55,252 nucleotides of DNA from positions 1 through 55,252 of the IMG/VR virus record IMGVR_UViG_3300037258_000366; one strand, given 5' to 3'. The notes beneath the pieces are model-generated. The model was not told the DNA's origin, did no database searches, and saw only the letters and a program-made list of their open reading frames with translations. Numbering within the stretch: the first letter of the stretch is position 1; each line of letters starts with the position of its first letter. Position numbers and translations under genes: made by a program. This document shows, piece by piece, positions 10,204 through 18,135 of this stretch. This stretch comes from a virus.

Positions 10204-10931
10204 TACCTAAGCTCCATAGTTCCTGTTTCGGGCGAGCCAAACGTTACCGTAACTGCGCTGGATATAAGTCCTGGAGTATAAACCACAGTGCCGAATATCT
10301 GCTCACCTGAAGAATCTGTAGTTATGACTGCTGGCTCATACGGAAACGTATACGTCATCGTCCATGTTGTTTCCGCAGTAAATGTCTGGGAGATTGGGCA
10401 GTTGCTCACGTTTGAATCCTCAGAAGTAATAAGACTGTGTATATCAACGGGGCTGTTACTGGCAGACGGAACAGTTATGTCATATTCCTGGCCACGGAAG
10501 AAGTGCTCTTTTACATGATACGTAAATGAAGAAGGCACCATATTGACACCAGCATTGTCTGTAGCGAGAAGGTTCACCAGGAGATTGCCATTTCTGAGGT
10601 ACATCTTTCCTGTACCCCAGTACGCTCCTGCCTCATCCCACAGATTCATTCCCGCGCGTCTTTGCGGAATTGACGTAGTTATACCGTCAACTGTGAACAG
10701 CAGAGCGCTGCTAGGCCAGAAGCTGTAATAACCTGCTATAGGATCTCCGTCAGTATCAAACTGATTTGCTGTGACAGTTACATACAGCGCTCCAGCCGGA
10801 AATCCGGGTATGCTGAACTGACTCTCAGGAACAACCTGGTAATCAGGATCTTGAGAGGTCCAGCCTGGAGTATACCACGGATTTGCTAAAGGCTCGCCCG
10901 TAGTTTGCTGCTGTATGTAAGGATAGCTCAT
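10203..10931 (-). CDS. Minor tail protein (putative)
   Basis: 242 residues, aromatic-rich, with beta-strand periodicity and no membrane segment. Phrases such as YHVKEHFFRGQEYDITVP and a C-terminal Thr/Ser-rich beta region are of the type found in proteins next to actinophage fibres. Its stop overlaps the start base of the spike gene 8152-10203. The position between terminase and spikes suggests a connector or adaptor for the fibres; no family was recognised with certainty. Confidence 0.6.
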   Translation of the reverse strand: MSYPYIQQQTTGEPLANPWYTPGWTSQDPDYQVVPESQFSIPGFPAGALYVTVTANQFDTDGDPIAGYYSFWPSSALLFTVDGITTSIPQRRAGMNLWDEAGAYWGTGKMYLRNGNLLVNLLATDNAGVNMVPSSFTYHVKEHFFRGQEYDITVPSASNSPVDIHSLITSEDSNVSNCPISQTFTAETTWTMTYTFPYEPAVITTDSSGEQIFGTVVYTPGLISSAVTVTFGSPETGTMELR

Positions 10932-10971
10932 TAATATCCTGCCCGCTGAAAAATATTCTGCTTTTACTATA

Positions 10972-12570
10972 TCATCTTTCGCGGCGGGATCTGTAAAGGA
11001 AGTTATCGTATTGCTCTACCTGATCTGTATTTTCCTCAGTCATCATAGACAATACGCAGGCCATAGATAATGAATCAGGATAATCATCATGAGCATCCAT
11101 TTCTTTAGGTGCTTCTGCCAGAAGATAAGGTCCCTTAAACAATATTTCCAGGTCTTCCATTTCCTGGCGGAATCTTCTGTAAACTTTAAGCTGCCGTACC
11201 TTAGCTCCTGCTGGCCATGATATCTGCCCTCTGTCTAATAGCTGCTTAAGATACTTCCACCTTACTGTCTGGTCAGACTGAGCAGCACCAAGCTCAACTA
11301 TCTCCGCATGAGGCATCATCAGCTTAAGTCTCTGAGCTACTACATCACCCAGGCCGCCAACATCAATGCCGATTTTCCACACATTGTAATTGGACAGGAA
11401 TTCAGTAATCCTGAAGTACTGTACTTCCCAGTCCTGTCCCTCAAGGTCAAGCCAGTTAAGTACATGATGATGGTAGAAGCCGAAAGGATCAGGATTGTTC
11501 CAGTCAACATAGAGAACCGTGACAATAGTCCTGTCCTGCTTTCTTCCGCAGTCTATCCCGGCAACTACAGGAGTCTGATGCCATGCGTGTACTACTGACT
11601 GCATAGACTTGTCCCCCAGATCATCAAGTCTTTCTGAGGTTGTGAACATACCCTTGTCGAGCAGCCACTGAATTCTGTAGGACAGCCTGAACTCATCAGA
11701 GTCCTCACCAAGACGGAGAAGCTCATTGTTAACGAATTTCTTGTATTCAGGATTAGCCTTAGCTGCTACTCGCCAGTCTATTTCGAAATGACTGTTCCTG
11801 TGTCCTGTCTTCGTGGCGTTTCTTTTGTTCCTCTGGATTTCCCGGTAGAAGACACCCTTATTATAAGATGGTGTCCCGGTGAATACCTTAGTTGCATTGG
11901 TGGCAGCGCCCATAGGCGAAACTCTGGCGTCAATTGTGTATGTGTCAGCAAACTGGCACTCATCAACTAAGATGATGTGATAGGTACGGCCTTCTATGGT
12001 CGCCCTTGGATGGCAGGTAGTCTTTCTTACTTCTGATTTACTGTTCTTCAGGACGAGTAATTTTCCTCTGCCGATAACTTGCTCATTGATCTCAGGATCG
12101 CTCATGATAACTTTAGCTGACTCAGAAGTAAGTCTTGCCACGATCCTGCCGTAGAGATTATCAGCCTGCTCCTCAACAGGAGCGAAAGCACCAACCTTTA
12201 CTCCCTCTTTAAACTTCCCGAGCCTTTCAGGGAATACCTTTGCGAGTCTCGGCATCATGATCATAGCTGTGGCTACAACATTAGATACAGTCTCAGTCTT
12301 TCCTGACTGCCTGGAGAACAGTGCAGTGATAGTAGCACCATCACCGATGATCAGAGACTCGAAGAATCTTCTGGCAAAGGGTTTCTGGTAGTCATAGAAG
12401 TTGTGCCCGCAGATGGCATCACATACAATCATCAGCCTGTCTGTCAGGTTGTCCACGAAGACTTTGCTGTTCTCATCAAGAACAACTTCTGATGAAAGTC
12501 TCGCTTCCCTCTCTGTCGCTGTCTCGTCAGCGAATTCCTCGTTATAGCCTTCCAGAATCGTGTCCATCAT
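10972..12570 (-). CDS. terL: Terminase large subunit
   Basis: 532 residues, a normal length for TerL. It shows the DNA-packaging ATPase: a Walker A-like loop SRQSGKT at residues 86-92, Walker B IILVDECQF at 199-207 with catalytic Glu, and a motif III-like TGTP near 232. The RNase-H-like nuclease follows, with GIDCGRKQDRT (Asp340) and a second acidic strand KIGIDVGGLGD near 402; a late Asp in HDDYPDSL fits the third metal ligand. The protein cleaves concatemeric DNA and drives it into the prohead. A transcription terminator lies just upstream (12581-12620), so it is probably expressed with the tail genes. No small terminase subunit is visible next to it. Confidence 0.95.
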   Translation of the reverse strand: MMDTILEGYNEEFADETATEREARLSSEVVLDENSKVFVDNLTDRLMIVCDAICGHNFYDYQKPFARRFFESLIIGDGATITALFSRQSGKTETVSNVVATAMIMMPRLAKVFPERLGKFKEGVKVGAFAPVEEQADNLYGRIVARLTSESAKVIMSDPEINEQVIGRGKLLVLKNSKSEVRKTTCHPRATIEGRTYHIILVDECQFADTYTIDARVSPMGAATNATKVFTGTPSYNKGVFYREIQRNKRNATKTGHRNSHFEIDWRVAAKANPEYKKFVNNELLRLGEDSDEFRLSYRIQWLLDKGMFTTSERLDDLGDKSMQSVVHAWHQTPVVAGIDCGRKQDRTIVTVLYVDWNNPDPFGFYHHHVLNWLDLEGQDWEVQYFRITEFLSNYNVWKIGIDVGGLGDVVAQRLKLMMPHAEIVELGAAQSDQTVRWKYLKQLLDRGQISWPAGAKVRQLKVYRRFRQEMEDLEILFKGPYLLAEAPKEMDAHDDYPDSLSMACVLSMMTEENTDQVEQYDNFLYRSRRER

Positions 12571-12580
12571 TTATGCCCCA

Positions 12581-12620
12581 AATAAAAATAGCCTTGAATA
12601 CTTGTACGTATTCAAGGCTA
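12581..12620 (-). terminator. Rho-independent terminator
   Basis: A perfect 13-bp stem (TAGCCTTGAATAC / GTATTCAAGGCTA) with a 6-base loop is followed on the minus strand by TTTTTATTT. It ends the transcript of the small genes 12637-13956 before the terminase. Confidence 0.85.
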
Positions 12621-12636
12621 TCATAAATCTATTCGG

Positions 12637-12810
12637 TCAGTGGTTCCACTTCTTCGCATTCTCTGCGAAGATTATCTGCCTCTTTGTTGACTCTGAAGGA
12701 TGAGGACCAGGATTACTCTCATATGCTGAGAGAGATTTGCCAGCCGCTTTTGCTTTAGCAGTCAGCCTTCCCCTGTGAGACGGCTTGATATGAATTCCGC
12801 TATTCGACAT
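12637..12810 (-). CDS. Small basic conserved phage protein
   Basis: 57 residues from the ATG at 12810, preceded by GGAAGAA; the longer frame starting at 12861 is rejected because it would overlap the upstream gene by 62 bases and has no ribosome site. The sequence (IHIKPSHRGRLTAKAKAAGK ... IFAENAKKWNH) resembles a short Lys-rich family seen in many phages, with KPS+RG near the start and an AKKW end. It is probably nucleic-acid-binding by charge; the function is unknown. It is the last gene before the terminator. Confidence 0.75.
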   Translation of the reverse strand: MSNSGIHIKPSHRGRLTAKAKAAGKSLSAYESNPGPHPSESTKRQIIFAENAKKWNH

Positions 12811-13141
12811 TTTCTTCCAGCTTTCTCTGCTTCCTGAATTTGAACTGCGTCTTGACCACAAGCCACAAGTTCCATAGTGAGATACATCCTACAAACGCGA
12901 CTGCCCCAACCTGAAACCAGTACGTGCTGAGACTATTTGCAAAACTGAGACCGAAGACCCTGTTAAGTACGACTGGACTCAAAGCCAGTGCAATACCAAA
13001 ATCAAGTGAGATTCTGGCCCACCCTATTTCTCTCTTCCACCACGGTGTAAGGGCGGTGTATCCTATCATGAACAGGATAGCGGCAAAGAAAGCAAACTCC
13101 ACGATATTCGTGGAAAAACTAATTTCTGACGGGGTGACCAT
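12800..13141 (-). CDS. Membrane protein, three predicted TM segments (possible holin)
   Basis: 113 residues. Hydrophobic stretches at about 12-32, 45-62 and 72-95 and a basic C-terminal tail (KTQFKFRKQRKLEE) make an integral membrane protein with a cytoplasmic tail. It overlaps the next gene by 11 bases. It sits in a group of three small membrane/coiled proteins next to the terminase, a place where actinophages sometimes carry holins. That role is inference only. Confidence 0.7.
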   Translation of the reverse strand: MVTPSEISFSTNIVEFAFFAAILFMIGYTALTPWWKREIGWARISLDFGIALALSPVVLNRVFGLSFANSLSTYWFQVGAVAFVGCISLWNLWLVVKTQFKFRKQRKLEENVE

Positions 13142-13322
13142 GTGCTTGTTTCCTTGCCTGAGTTAAAATTAGATCTTCCAGTTCATCAGCTATGTGATTT
13201 ACCCTGCGGATCTGATGAATATCTGCCAAAATTTGCTGAGACCTTCCAAGTCTTATCTCAGAAATTTCGCGCTGCTTTCTGGCCTCTATCAAATCAGGGC
13301 TAATCTTTCTTCTGGGCCACAT
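13119..13322 (-). CDS. Small helical protein
   Basis: 67 residues if the start is the ATG at 13322 (MWPRRKISPDLIEAR...); the longer frame from 13394 would overlap the upstream gene by 95 bases. The sequence is almost entirely amphipathic helix with many Arg/Glu (REISEIRLGRSQQILADIHQ), so it is probably a cytoplasmic coiled coil that could partner the neighbouring membrane proteins. It overlaps the membrane gene downstream by 23 bases. Function unknown. Confidence 0.6.
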   Translation of the reverse strand: MWPRRKISPDLIEARKQREISEIRLGRSQQILADIHQIRRVNHIADELEDLILTQARKQAHGHPVRN

Positions 13323-13554
13323 CTGAACTCCTGGTTTGAAGAGCGAAGAGAACGTCTCTGGTTGTTGCTGCAGCAGCAGTAGCGGTATCCCCACGTTGTC
13401 TCTCTATTTCCAGTGCTCTCTTAAGCTCTTCGCATTCTTTCTTCTTATCGTCGTACACCCAGCCTGGCACAAGAATCTTGGTCAGGGTCATGATGTACAC
13501 CAATAGGGCAAGACCACCACCCGCCACGTAAGGCCAAAGTTCTTCAGTTCCCAT
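13300..13554 (-). CDS. Single-pass membrane protein with coiled-coil tail
   Basis: 84 residues. One strong TM segment at about residues 8-28 (YVAGGGLALLVYIMTLTKIL) is followed by a Lys/Glu-rich helix (DDKKKECEELKRALEIERQRG). This is the shape of many small holin-like or holin-associated phage proteins. It is the first gene after the candidate promoter at 13594-13622. Function is inferred only from topology. Confidence 0.65.
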   Translation of the reverse strand: MGTEELWPYVAGGGLALLVYIMTLTKILVPGWVYDDKKKECEELKRALEIERQRGDTATAAAATTRDVLFALQTRSSDVAQKKD

Positions 13555-13593
13555 TTAATCCAGCCTTTACATTACAAATGGCAGTACTCTACC

Positions 13594-13622
13594 AGTGTAC
13601 ATGAAATTCAGTATTGTCACAA
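13594..13622 (-). promoter_or_regulatory. Candidate promoter TTGTGA-17-TACACT
   Basis: On the minus strand TTGTGA is followed after 17 bases by TACACT, in the non-coding gap 13555-13647. It differs by two bases from the TTGACA boxes elsewhere in the window, but the spacing is identical. It would drive 13300-13554 and the small genes down to the terminator. Confidence 0.5.
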
Positions 13623-13647
13623 ACTAGTATAACATTTTGTAATTCGG

Positions 13648-13956
13648 TTAAGATGACTGCTTCTCTTCCAGTCTTTCCACGAGAGCCTGAAGACCTGACA
13701 CAGCGGTTTTAAGTTCTATAATGCTCACGGGATTTGCATCATGCCTGTAGTCATCTATGGCTTTTTCTATTCCGCTGGCTGCTGTACTTGCCCATTCCAG
13801 CATGTCGTGAATACTCATCTTCCTGGAATTAGTGACTGCTCTCCTGTAGTCAGGAGTGTCCCACAACTTCTCTATCCGCTCGTAAGTTTGCAGGGTCTTC
13901 TCTAGTTCCAGGATCTTCGCCCTCTGCCCGAAAAGTGCCGCCCTTGTCGCCTTCAA
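13648..13956 (-). CDS. Helical protein of unknown function
   Basis: 102 residues beginning at a TTG codon supported by AGAGGAAAA about 7 bases upstream; no ATG fits. The first about 30 residues form a coiled coil (GQRAKILELEKTLQTYERIE), and later helices contain MLEWASTAASGIEKAIDD and a Glu-rich C-terminus. The start region overlaps the preceding gene by up to 107 bases in another frame, which is a lot even for this compact genome. Function unknown. Confidence 0.6.
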   Translation of the reverse strand: MKATRAALFGQRAKILELEKTLQTYERIEKLWDTPDYRRAVTNSRKMSIHDMLEWASTAASGIEKAIDDYRHDANPVSIIELKTAVSGLQALVERLEEKQSS

Positions 13957-14176
13957 TTATTTTTCCTCTCATTGCAAACAGAAGCTGCTGTTCCTCAGTG
14001 AGCTTGCTCTCTCGCCATATACCTATCAGCAGGGCTTTGTTCCACCAGAAATGTATCATAACTGAGTGCAGGCATATCCTCCACGGATGCTCTATCTCTG
14101 TTACTGATGTTATCCACAATGGAGGAGTATACCATTTGACTTGCTGGAGTCCTGCGAACAGCTTATTTCCGTGCAT
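13850..14176 (-). CDS. Hypothetical protein with Trp-rich core
   Basis: About 108 residues if translation begins at MHGNK (14176); the ATG at 14185 (MAQMHGNK) is an alternative. It has a Trp/His-rich core (WYTPPLWI, HPWRICLHSVMIHFWWNKALLIGIW) and an acidic tail. The last about 35 residues overlap the TTG-started gene 13648-13956 and may reflect overlap coding. No family was recognised. Confidence 0.5.
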   Translation of the reverse strand: MHGNKLFAGLQQVKWYTPPLWITSVTEIEHPWRICLHSVMIHFWWNKALLIGIWRESKLTEEQQLLFAMRGKIIEGDKGGTFRAEGEDPGTREDPANLRADREVVGHS

Positions 14177-14396
14177 CTGCGCCATGTGGCATGTCTTCCC
14201 ATTCCATTTTCTTTCCGTCTGCATCAAATATCCAGGTGTCTCCATTCGGAGCTAAGACCAGTTTCCATCCATTACTCAGTTCAAGCATTACTCCCGAGTC
14301 TTCATTAAGATACAAACCTGGGATAACTATATCTCCGTCAAGACTTTTGTGAACTCCTGTGAAAATCTTCATTCCTTTTTCAGTTGATCCGCTCAT
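14163..14396 (-). CDS. Small hypothetical protein
   Basis: 77 residues, mixed alpha/beta, with a Gly-Leu-Tyr-Leu-Asn-Glu turn and repeated WKLVLAPNGDTWIF-type strands that suggest a small beta barrel. It overlaps its neighbours on both sides by 14-17 bases, typical of the tightly coupled genes here. Function unknown. Confidence 0.6.
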   Translation of the reverse strand: MSGSTEKGMKIFTGVHKSLDGDIVIPGLYLNEDSGVMLELSNGWKLVLAPNGDTWIFDADGKKMEWEDMPHGADARK

Positions 14397-14793
14397 ATCC
14401 GTATGCCTCCAGTGTTGTATTTATAAAACGCCCCGGACTATTAGCTCTGCGAAAAGCCATAGCAATATTAGGAGGAACAGGCTTAGAAGTACCATAATCA
14501 TACAGCGCTCCGTCAGTATAGAACTCTACCCTGAGTATTCCCCTCCTCTTGTCATATCCAGCAGCGGCAGTTCTTCTGTGATTGTACCCATTCGCTGGCC
14601 ATGAGGTATGAGTAGGATCATATGTTAAAGGTATGAACTCATCTTCAGCCTCAAACGCAGCGAATCTTTTGGGCTCAATTTTCTGGGATACCTTTTGCTC
14701 AGTATACCCGTACTGCTTAGGATTACGCCTTTTTACTCGCTGCTGTTCTGCTGCGATGTTAACGTTGCCTGCTGAGTTTCTTTTTCTAGCCAT
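14380..14793 (-). CDS. KTSC-domain protein
   Basis: 137 residues. The C-terminal 60 residues match the KTSC domain: a Gly-Tyr-Asp start (AAGYDKRRGILRVEFYTDGAL), YDYG, VPPNIAMAF and the closing SPGRFINTTLEAYGYERI. KTSC is a small domain found alone in phage proteins or at the C-terminus of some lysyl-tRNA synthetases; its function is unknown but nucleic-acid binding is suspected. The N-terminal half is basic (KRRNPKQYGYTEQK). It overlaps the preceding small membrane gene by 61 bases. Confidence 0.8.
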   Translation of the reverse strand: MARKRNSAGNVNIAAEQQRVKRRNPKQYGYTEQKVSQKIEPKRFAAFEAEDEFIPLTYDPTHTSWPANGYNHRRTAAAGYDKRRGILRVEFYTDGALYDYGTSKPVPPNIAMAFRRANSPGRFINTTLEAYGYERIN

Positions 14794-14900
14794 TTCTTCC
14801 TCTTAAGATACTTCCAGGGCTCCCAGCCGTGAAGCATTGCTCCACCAGCCATAGCTATAAACGCTTGTACTATAAACCATATCCAAGTTTCCTTTATCAT
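14733..14900 (-). CDS. Small membrane protein
   Basis: 55 residues. The ATG at 14900 overlaps the previous stop as ATGA and has GGAGGAAG as ribosome site. One TM segment (WIWFIVQAFIAMAGGAML) is followed by a basic region KYLKRKKW and a Gln/Thr-rich tail. The tail overlaps the KTSC gene in another frame. Confidence 0.65.
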   Translation of the reverse strand: MIKETWIWFIVQAFIAMAGGAMLHGWEPWKYLKRKKWLEKETQQATLTSQQNSSE

Positions 14901-15100
14901 TTCTTCCTCCATCGCTTGGGTAGTCTGACCTGTTCGGCTTCTCTGGAAGATTTATAATTATCTTTCATTTTCTTGTACCGATTTCTTATCCCGAATCCTG
15001 CGGCAGCAAGACCTGAGTTGACCAAGGTGGCTTGTATATAGCTTGGCCACTTGAAGACATTCCACCAAGGATTATCCGGTGGTGGTATGTGTTTATGCAT
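14897..15100 (-). CDS. Small basic hypothetical protein
   Basis: 67 residues with a Pro-rich N-terminus (PPPDNPWWNVFKWP), a weak hydrophobic stretch (ATLVNSGLAAAGFGI) and a strongly basic C-terminus (RLPKRWRKK). It may be membrane-peripheral. It is translationally coupled to 14733-14900. No family was recognised. Confidence 0.55.
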   Translation of the reverse strand: MHKHIPPPDNPWWNVFKWPSYIQATLVNSGLAAAGFGIRNRYKKMKDNYKSSREAEQVRLPKRWRKK

Positions 15101-15102
15101 TT

Positions 15103-15384
15103 TTAACCTCCTTGTGCTGTCCAGCCCTTCCTTATATTCTTTCCCATCTCATCTTCATAGTCAAAATGCGGGCAGTTCTTGGCCATAGATGTATGCTCAC
15201 CATCAGGACCGAATCTGCAAACCTCAGTGTACAGTCTCTGAGGAGGACCCACATAAGATCCTCTTTCTACTGCCTCTTCCCAGAATTTCTCTTTAGGATC
15301 TGATGGCTCCTCATCAAGGTTCTCTATCTCAGCCAATTTCGGGGGAAGTGTTTTCTCCCACGGATCTTCTACCCAGCCGCTCAT
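15103..15384 (-). CDS. Small acidic protein
   Basis: 93 residues, rich in Glu/Asp in the first half (LAEIENLDEEPSDPKEKFWEE). The second half has cysteines spaced as a possible metal site (CRFGPDGEHTSMAKNCPHF). It overlaps the 3' end of the ParB-like gene by 56 bases. Function unknown. Confidence 0.6.
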   Translation of the reverse strand: MSGWVEDPWEKTLPPKLAEIENLDEEPSDPKEKFWEEAVERGSYVGPPQRLYTEVCRFGPDGEHTSMAKNCPHFDYEDEMGKNIRKGWTAQGG

Positions 15385-15727
15385 ACCACAACCTGTAGTA
15401 TTCCTTTCCTATATCAGAAGTGTTCCAGTCCTGGAGAATAACTCTCTCAGTACTTAATTCTATGGTACGCCATCCCAGATCAGAAGCTACAGCTACTCTG
15501 TGGATTCCGTCTTTCAGCCGCTCTTTGTCTTTTGACACATGAAGTGGGGCAAGCTGCCCGTAGTACTTCATGGAGTCTTTCAGCATATGATACTGATCTG
15601 TCTTGCAGGACAGGATCTCCATGTATATATCAGGCAGCTTGTCGCTTACAGAAAACCTCACCTGATCAGGGTTGCAGAACATGCTTCCCAAATCCATTAC
15701 TTCTTTCATGCTTACTGTATAAATCAT
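15329..15727 (-). CDS. ParB-like nuclease/N-terminal-fold protein
   Basis: 132 residues. The central part fits the ParB/sulfiredoxin fold: MLKDSMKYYGQLAPLHVSK (helix then strand, as in 'I..yG...P..v') followed by the box LKDGIHRVAVASDLGW, which corresponds to the DGhHR...a motif of ParB-like proteins. Phage proteins of this type occur near replication or modification genes, with functions ranging from DNA binding to nuclease and CTPase activity; which applies here cannot be read. Its start overlaps the exonuclease stop (ATGA type), so the two are coupled. Confidence 0.6.
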   Translation of the reverse strand: MIYTVSMKEVMDLGSMFCNPDQVRFSVSDKLPDIYMEILSCKTDQYHMLKDSMKYYGQLAPLHVSKDKERLKDGIHRVAVASDLGWRTIELSTERVILQDWNTSDIGKEYYRLWYERLGRRSVGENTSPEIG

Positions 15728-16752
15728 CCCGCTACTTCTGTAATACCTGTCCCGAAATCTCTCTTGTTACTCCTGCTCCACTTACCGCAATTTCTGCACA
15801 CGAATCTCTGGAACCTGGATACTGTAGTATACGCGTATCCTCTTCGCTCAATGTTCTTGCTGCCGCAATTAGGGCAGGAGAACATCTGTCCAGTATATGT
15901 ACCCATTCCAGGATGCTGCTGTATCCACGGCTGGAGTTTATAGTAAAGTTCTTTTAATATTTTGGTGTCATTTACATTATAGTCCCTGAATATATCCCAG
16001 TAATAAGGACTATTATCCATTACACCTAACCACGTTTCAGATCCTACAGAACCCTTTGACGGGATTTTTAACTGTTCGGTGACATAAGACAGCTTGTTAG
16101 ACGGGAACCCGAACTTCTTAACCGCAAGACACAAGTCAATCTGCTTGAACGGAGAAGGTGGCAAATCACCACGTTTCAGGAATTCTGTATTTATATTTGG
16201 CACATCAAAAGCCTTGCCGTAATAATGTATTACTACATCAGCTTCGTCTAGTAGCTGCCACAGGGCATCCATCATAGCTGGCCTGCCATTATGATACTCG
16301 GACGCGAAGATTATCTTATCTTCATCAATCCAGTTTGCGGAGAAGCACAGCATTTTAGTTGGCTTCACAATATACTGCGGCCATATCTCAGCGTCATGTA
16401 TCTTCCATGTCCATGCCAGATTAGGACTCATCTCGATATCTAAGAGGAGTATTCTGGGACGCGCTGAGACGGCCTCTGCCGGTTCTGGTTTGGCCGTCCA
16501 TGTTGGTAGTCGGACAGGAGCAGGAAGCCTCTCAGGTTTGCTCTCAGGGCCGTCTAGGGCTACTCTGGATTCTCTCCACCTGCGTACGCTGTGACGGGTT
16601 GTTGTAAAGTTAAGATGATCTTTATGCACGTTCTGCAAGTTTTCGCAGTAAGAACTAATTCCTTCTGCTGCTTCTGTGTTAGTGATACTTAAATCTTCAA
16701 GCACTTCCCTGACTTCGAAATTTGCTTCAGAGAGTTCTTTCAGTGTTGTCAT
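15724..16752 (-). CDS. DEDD-type 3'-5' exonuclease with C-terminal zinc ribbon
   Basis: 342 residues from the ATG at 16752 (GGAAAAC upstream); an ATG at 16788 lies inside a terminator and is unlikely. Residues 1-60 form a helical, HTH-like N-domain ending RHSVRRWRESR. From residue 100 an RNase-H-like exonuclease follows: LLLDIEMSP (Asp105/Glu107), IHYYGKAFDVPNINTEFL (Exo II) and a final YNVNDTKILKELY (Exo III), like the predicted YprB/RNase_H_2 group. A zinc ribbon CPNCGSKN...CRNCGKWS closes the protein. It could act in DNA replication or recombination, or as a proofreading subunit. A ribbon of this sort on a DEDD nuclease is less common. Confidence 0.75.
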   Translation of the reverse strand: MTTLKELSEANFEVREVLEDLSITNTEAAEGISSYCENLQNVHKDHLNFTTTRHSVRRWRESRVALDGPESKPERLPAPVRLPTWTAKPEPAEAVSARPRILLLDIEMSPNLAWTWKIHDAEIWPQYIVKPTKMLCFSANWIDEDKIIFASEYHNGRPAMMDALWQLLDEADVVIHYYGKAFDVPNINTEFLKRGDLPPSPFKQIDLCLAVKKFGFPSNKLSYVTEQLKIPSKGSVGSETWLGVMDNSPYYWDIFRDYNVNDTKILKELYYKLQPWIQQHPGMGTYTGQMFSCPNCGSKNIERRGYAYTTVSRFQRFVCRNCGKWSRSNKRDFGTGITEVAG

Positions 16753-16774
16753 GTAGTTTTCCAATTGGTAGACA

Positions 16775-16808
16775 AATAAAAAAGGCACTTCCTTAAGGAA
16801 GTGCCTTT
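16775..16808 (-). terminator. Rho-independent terminator after the tRNA array
   Basis: The perfect 12-bp stem AAAGGCACTTCC / GGAAGTGCCTTT with a 4-base loop is followed on the minus strand by TTTTTTATTT. It lies 20 bases beyond the last tRNA and would end the tRNA transcript that comes from 18.7 kb. Confidence 0.85.
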
Positions 16809-16827
16809 GAGAGGAACGTCTTCCTCA

Positions 16828-16901
16828 GTAGACCGAGGGAATTTTGAAATCCCGACTTCTGCTTTGTAGGAGCAGCGCTCTGCCTCTGAGCTACCGATCT
16901 A
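16828..16901 (-). tRNA. tRNA-Val(TAC), atypical
   Basis: Acceptor TAGATCG/CGGTCTA, D arm GCTC/GAGC, anticodon stem CTGCT/AGCAG and a GGGA/TCCC T stem around TTCAAAA. The anticodon loop CCTACAA gives TAC, but position 33 is C instead of the near-universal T, so the identity is provisional. Its first three bases are the stop codon of the LAGLIDADG gene upstream. Confidence 0.65.
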
Positions 16902-17240
16902 TAGTGGCAAATATAGCCTGCCAGAGATGTTAAGCAAATTTGACACGTTTTCTTTTTTGACGATTAAAAGATCCTCTACAGAAGACAGAAAGAATCTTGC
17001 TTGTCTGTATGCAAAGACAAGATAGTGATTTATGCCATGATCTGCTACTTGTGGTTTAGCATAAATTTTTCCAAATCCGTAGAGTTCCTGTATCCAGACT
17101 AGCGGCTTAGTGTCGTTCTGATATATTTTAGCCGACAGTCTAGGATATCTTATTCCATTAGACGCTTTGACGTTGCTTAGATATGCACTTCCTTCACCAT
17201 CAAAAAATCCTGCTATATATGCAAGTTCTGTGTCGTTCAT
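16899..17240 (-). CDS. LAGLIDADG homing endonuclease (free-standing)
   Basis: 113 residues, a single-motif member: YIAGFFDGEGSAY at residues 8-20 is the LAGLIDADG helix with the catalytic acidic residue, followed by the alpha/beta region (SAKIYQNDTKPLVWIQELYGFG). Single-motif enzymes act as homodimers and cut long DNA sites, spreading their own gene. It lies between tRNA-Val and tRNA-Glu at the 3' end of the array and has a weak ribosome site. No intron is evident, so it is probably an intergenic homing gene. Confidence 0.85.
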   Translation of the reverse strand: MNDTELAYIAGFFDGEGSAYLSNVKASNGIRYPRLSAKIYQNDTKPLVWIQELYGFGKIYAKPQVADHGINHYLVFAYRQARFFLSSVEDLLIVKKENVSNLLNISGRLYLPL

Positions 17241-17275
17241 ACATCTATTATATCATATCTCACAAACAGATACGG

Positions 17276-17346
17276 CGCCTCTTAGGGGGATTGAACCCCT
17301 GCCGTCTGGCTGAGAACCAGATGATCTGCCATTAATCTAAAGAGGC
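17276..17346 (-). tRNA. tRNA-Glu(CTC)
   Basis: Acceptor GCCTCTT/AAGAGGC, anticodon stem TCTGG/CCAGA with loop TTCTCAG, and T arm GGGG-TTCAATC-CCCC. CCA is not encoded. Confidence 0.93.
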
Positions 17347-17350
17347 TTGA

Positions 17351-17366
17351 CCGGCATTTCTGCCGG
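17351..17366 (-). terminator. Hairpin after the secreted-protein gene
   Basis: CCGGCA/TGCCGG stem with a 4-base AAAT-type loop directly after the stop of 17374-18075. There is no U run, so it is a weak terminator or an mRNA-stabilising hairpin. Confidence 0.45.
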
Positions 17367-17373
17367 GTTAAAC

Positions 17374-18075
17374 TTAAACTGCTGGACCGAAATGAACACG
17401 AACTTCCTGGCTGTCTACAGCAGAACCACCGTTGAATACGGCAGTCTCTACCTTAGGCTGAGTTGCTGAAGCTGCTGTTGCAACTAGCGGATTGGAAAAG
17501 TTATTACTTCCTCCGTTAATTGCCCATGTTGTTCCTGATGAAGTGTTTCCGCCTGGCAGAGTGCTTGAAAGAATCCACACTGTGTCAGCAGCTACACCAC
17601 AAGGCTCTAGTCTCAGCTTCCATCCTGAAACAGCATTATCGTTGTTCCATGTGCCTACGCACATTGACTCGTCGCCGCCCTTATTTGGGTTAAACGCTAT
17701 CTCGTAAGTATCCGCGTTCATAAGACCGGCGATCTTCATTGCATGGCACTGGTTGTTGGTGAAAAGTGATCCTGTGTAAGCTGTTCCATTGATTGGATCA
17801 CAGTAAAGATCCTTAACCTCACCAACATTCTCCGGACTGAAATCTTCCTTCGATGCGGCATTACTTGCCGGGCGAAGATAGATCGCATTATTCGAATTTG
17901 TCAGTCCTGAGTGATCAGCCAGAATATCAGAGCGACCCTGGCTCACGAAACTTACATCAACACAAGCAGGTCCGCAAGCTGTTGTTGCAGCACTGGCGCT
18001 AGTTACGCCGAGTGCTACAGGAGCAAGTACGAGCGCAAGAGCACCAACACCTGCTGCAAATCTTTTTCCAATCAT
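17374..18075 (-). CDS. Secreted protein of unknown function
   Basis: 233 residues. A textbook actinobacterial Sec signal peptide is present: KR, then GVGALALVLAPVALGVTSA and a likely signal-peptidase site after ASA (about residue 29). The mature part is Asn/Ser/Thr-rich with cysteines at about 34, 38, 93, 110, 141 and 161 that could form disulphides, and repeated W-containing strands suggest a beta-rich domain. It lies among tRNA genes with its own ribosome site. A phage gene for an exported protein might alter the host surface or block superinfection; that is conjecture. No family was recognised. Confidence 0.75.
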   Translation of the reverse strand: MIGKRFAAGVGALALVLAPVALGVTSASAATTACGPACVDVSFVSQGRSDILADHSGLTNSNNAIYLRPASNAASKEDFSPENVGEVKDLYCDPINGTAYTGSLFTNNQCHAMKIAGLMNADTYEIAFNPNKGGDESMCVGTWNNDNAVSGWKLRLEPCGVAADTVWILSSTLPGGNTSSGTTWAINGGSNNFSNPLVATAASATQPKVETAVFNGGSAVDSQEVRVHFGPAV

Positions 18076-18135
18076 TTTATCTCCGTATATCTATATAGAT
18101 TGCGAGGGACAAAATGCCCTCTTTATTTTACTGCG

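Noticed and set aside
12637-12861. 74-residue version of the small protein before the terminase
   Set aside because: Its extra 17 residues have no ribosome site and overlap the upstream gene; ATG 12810 fits better.
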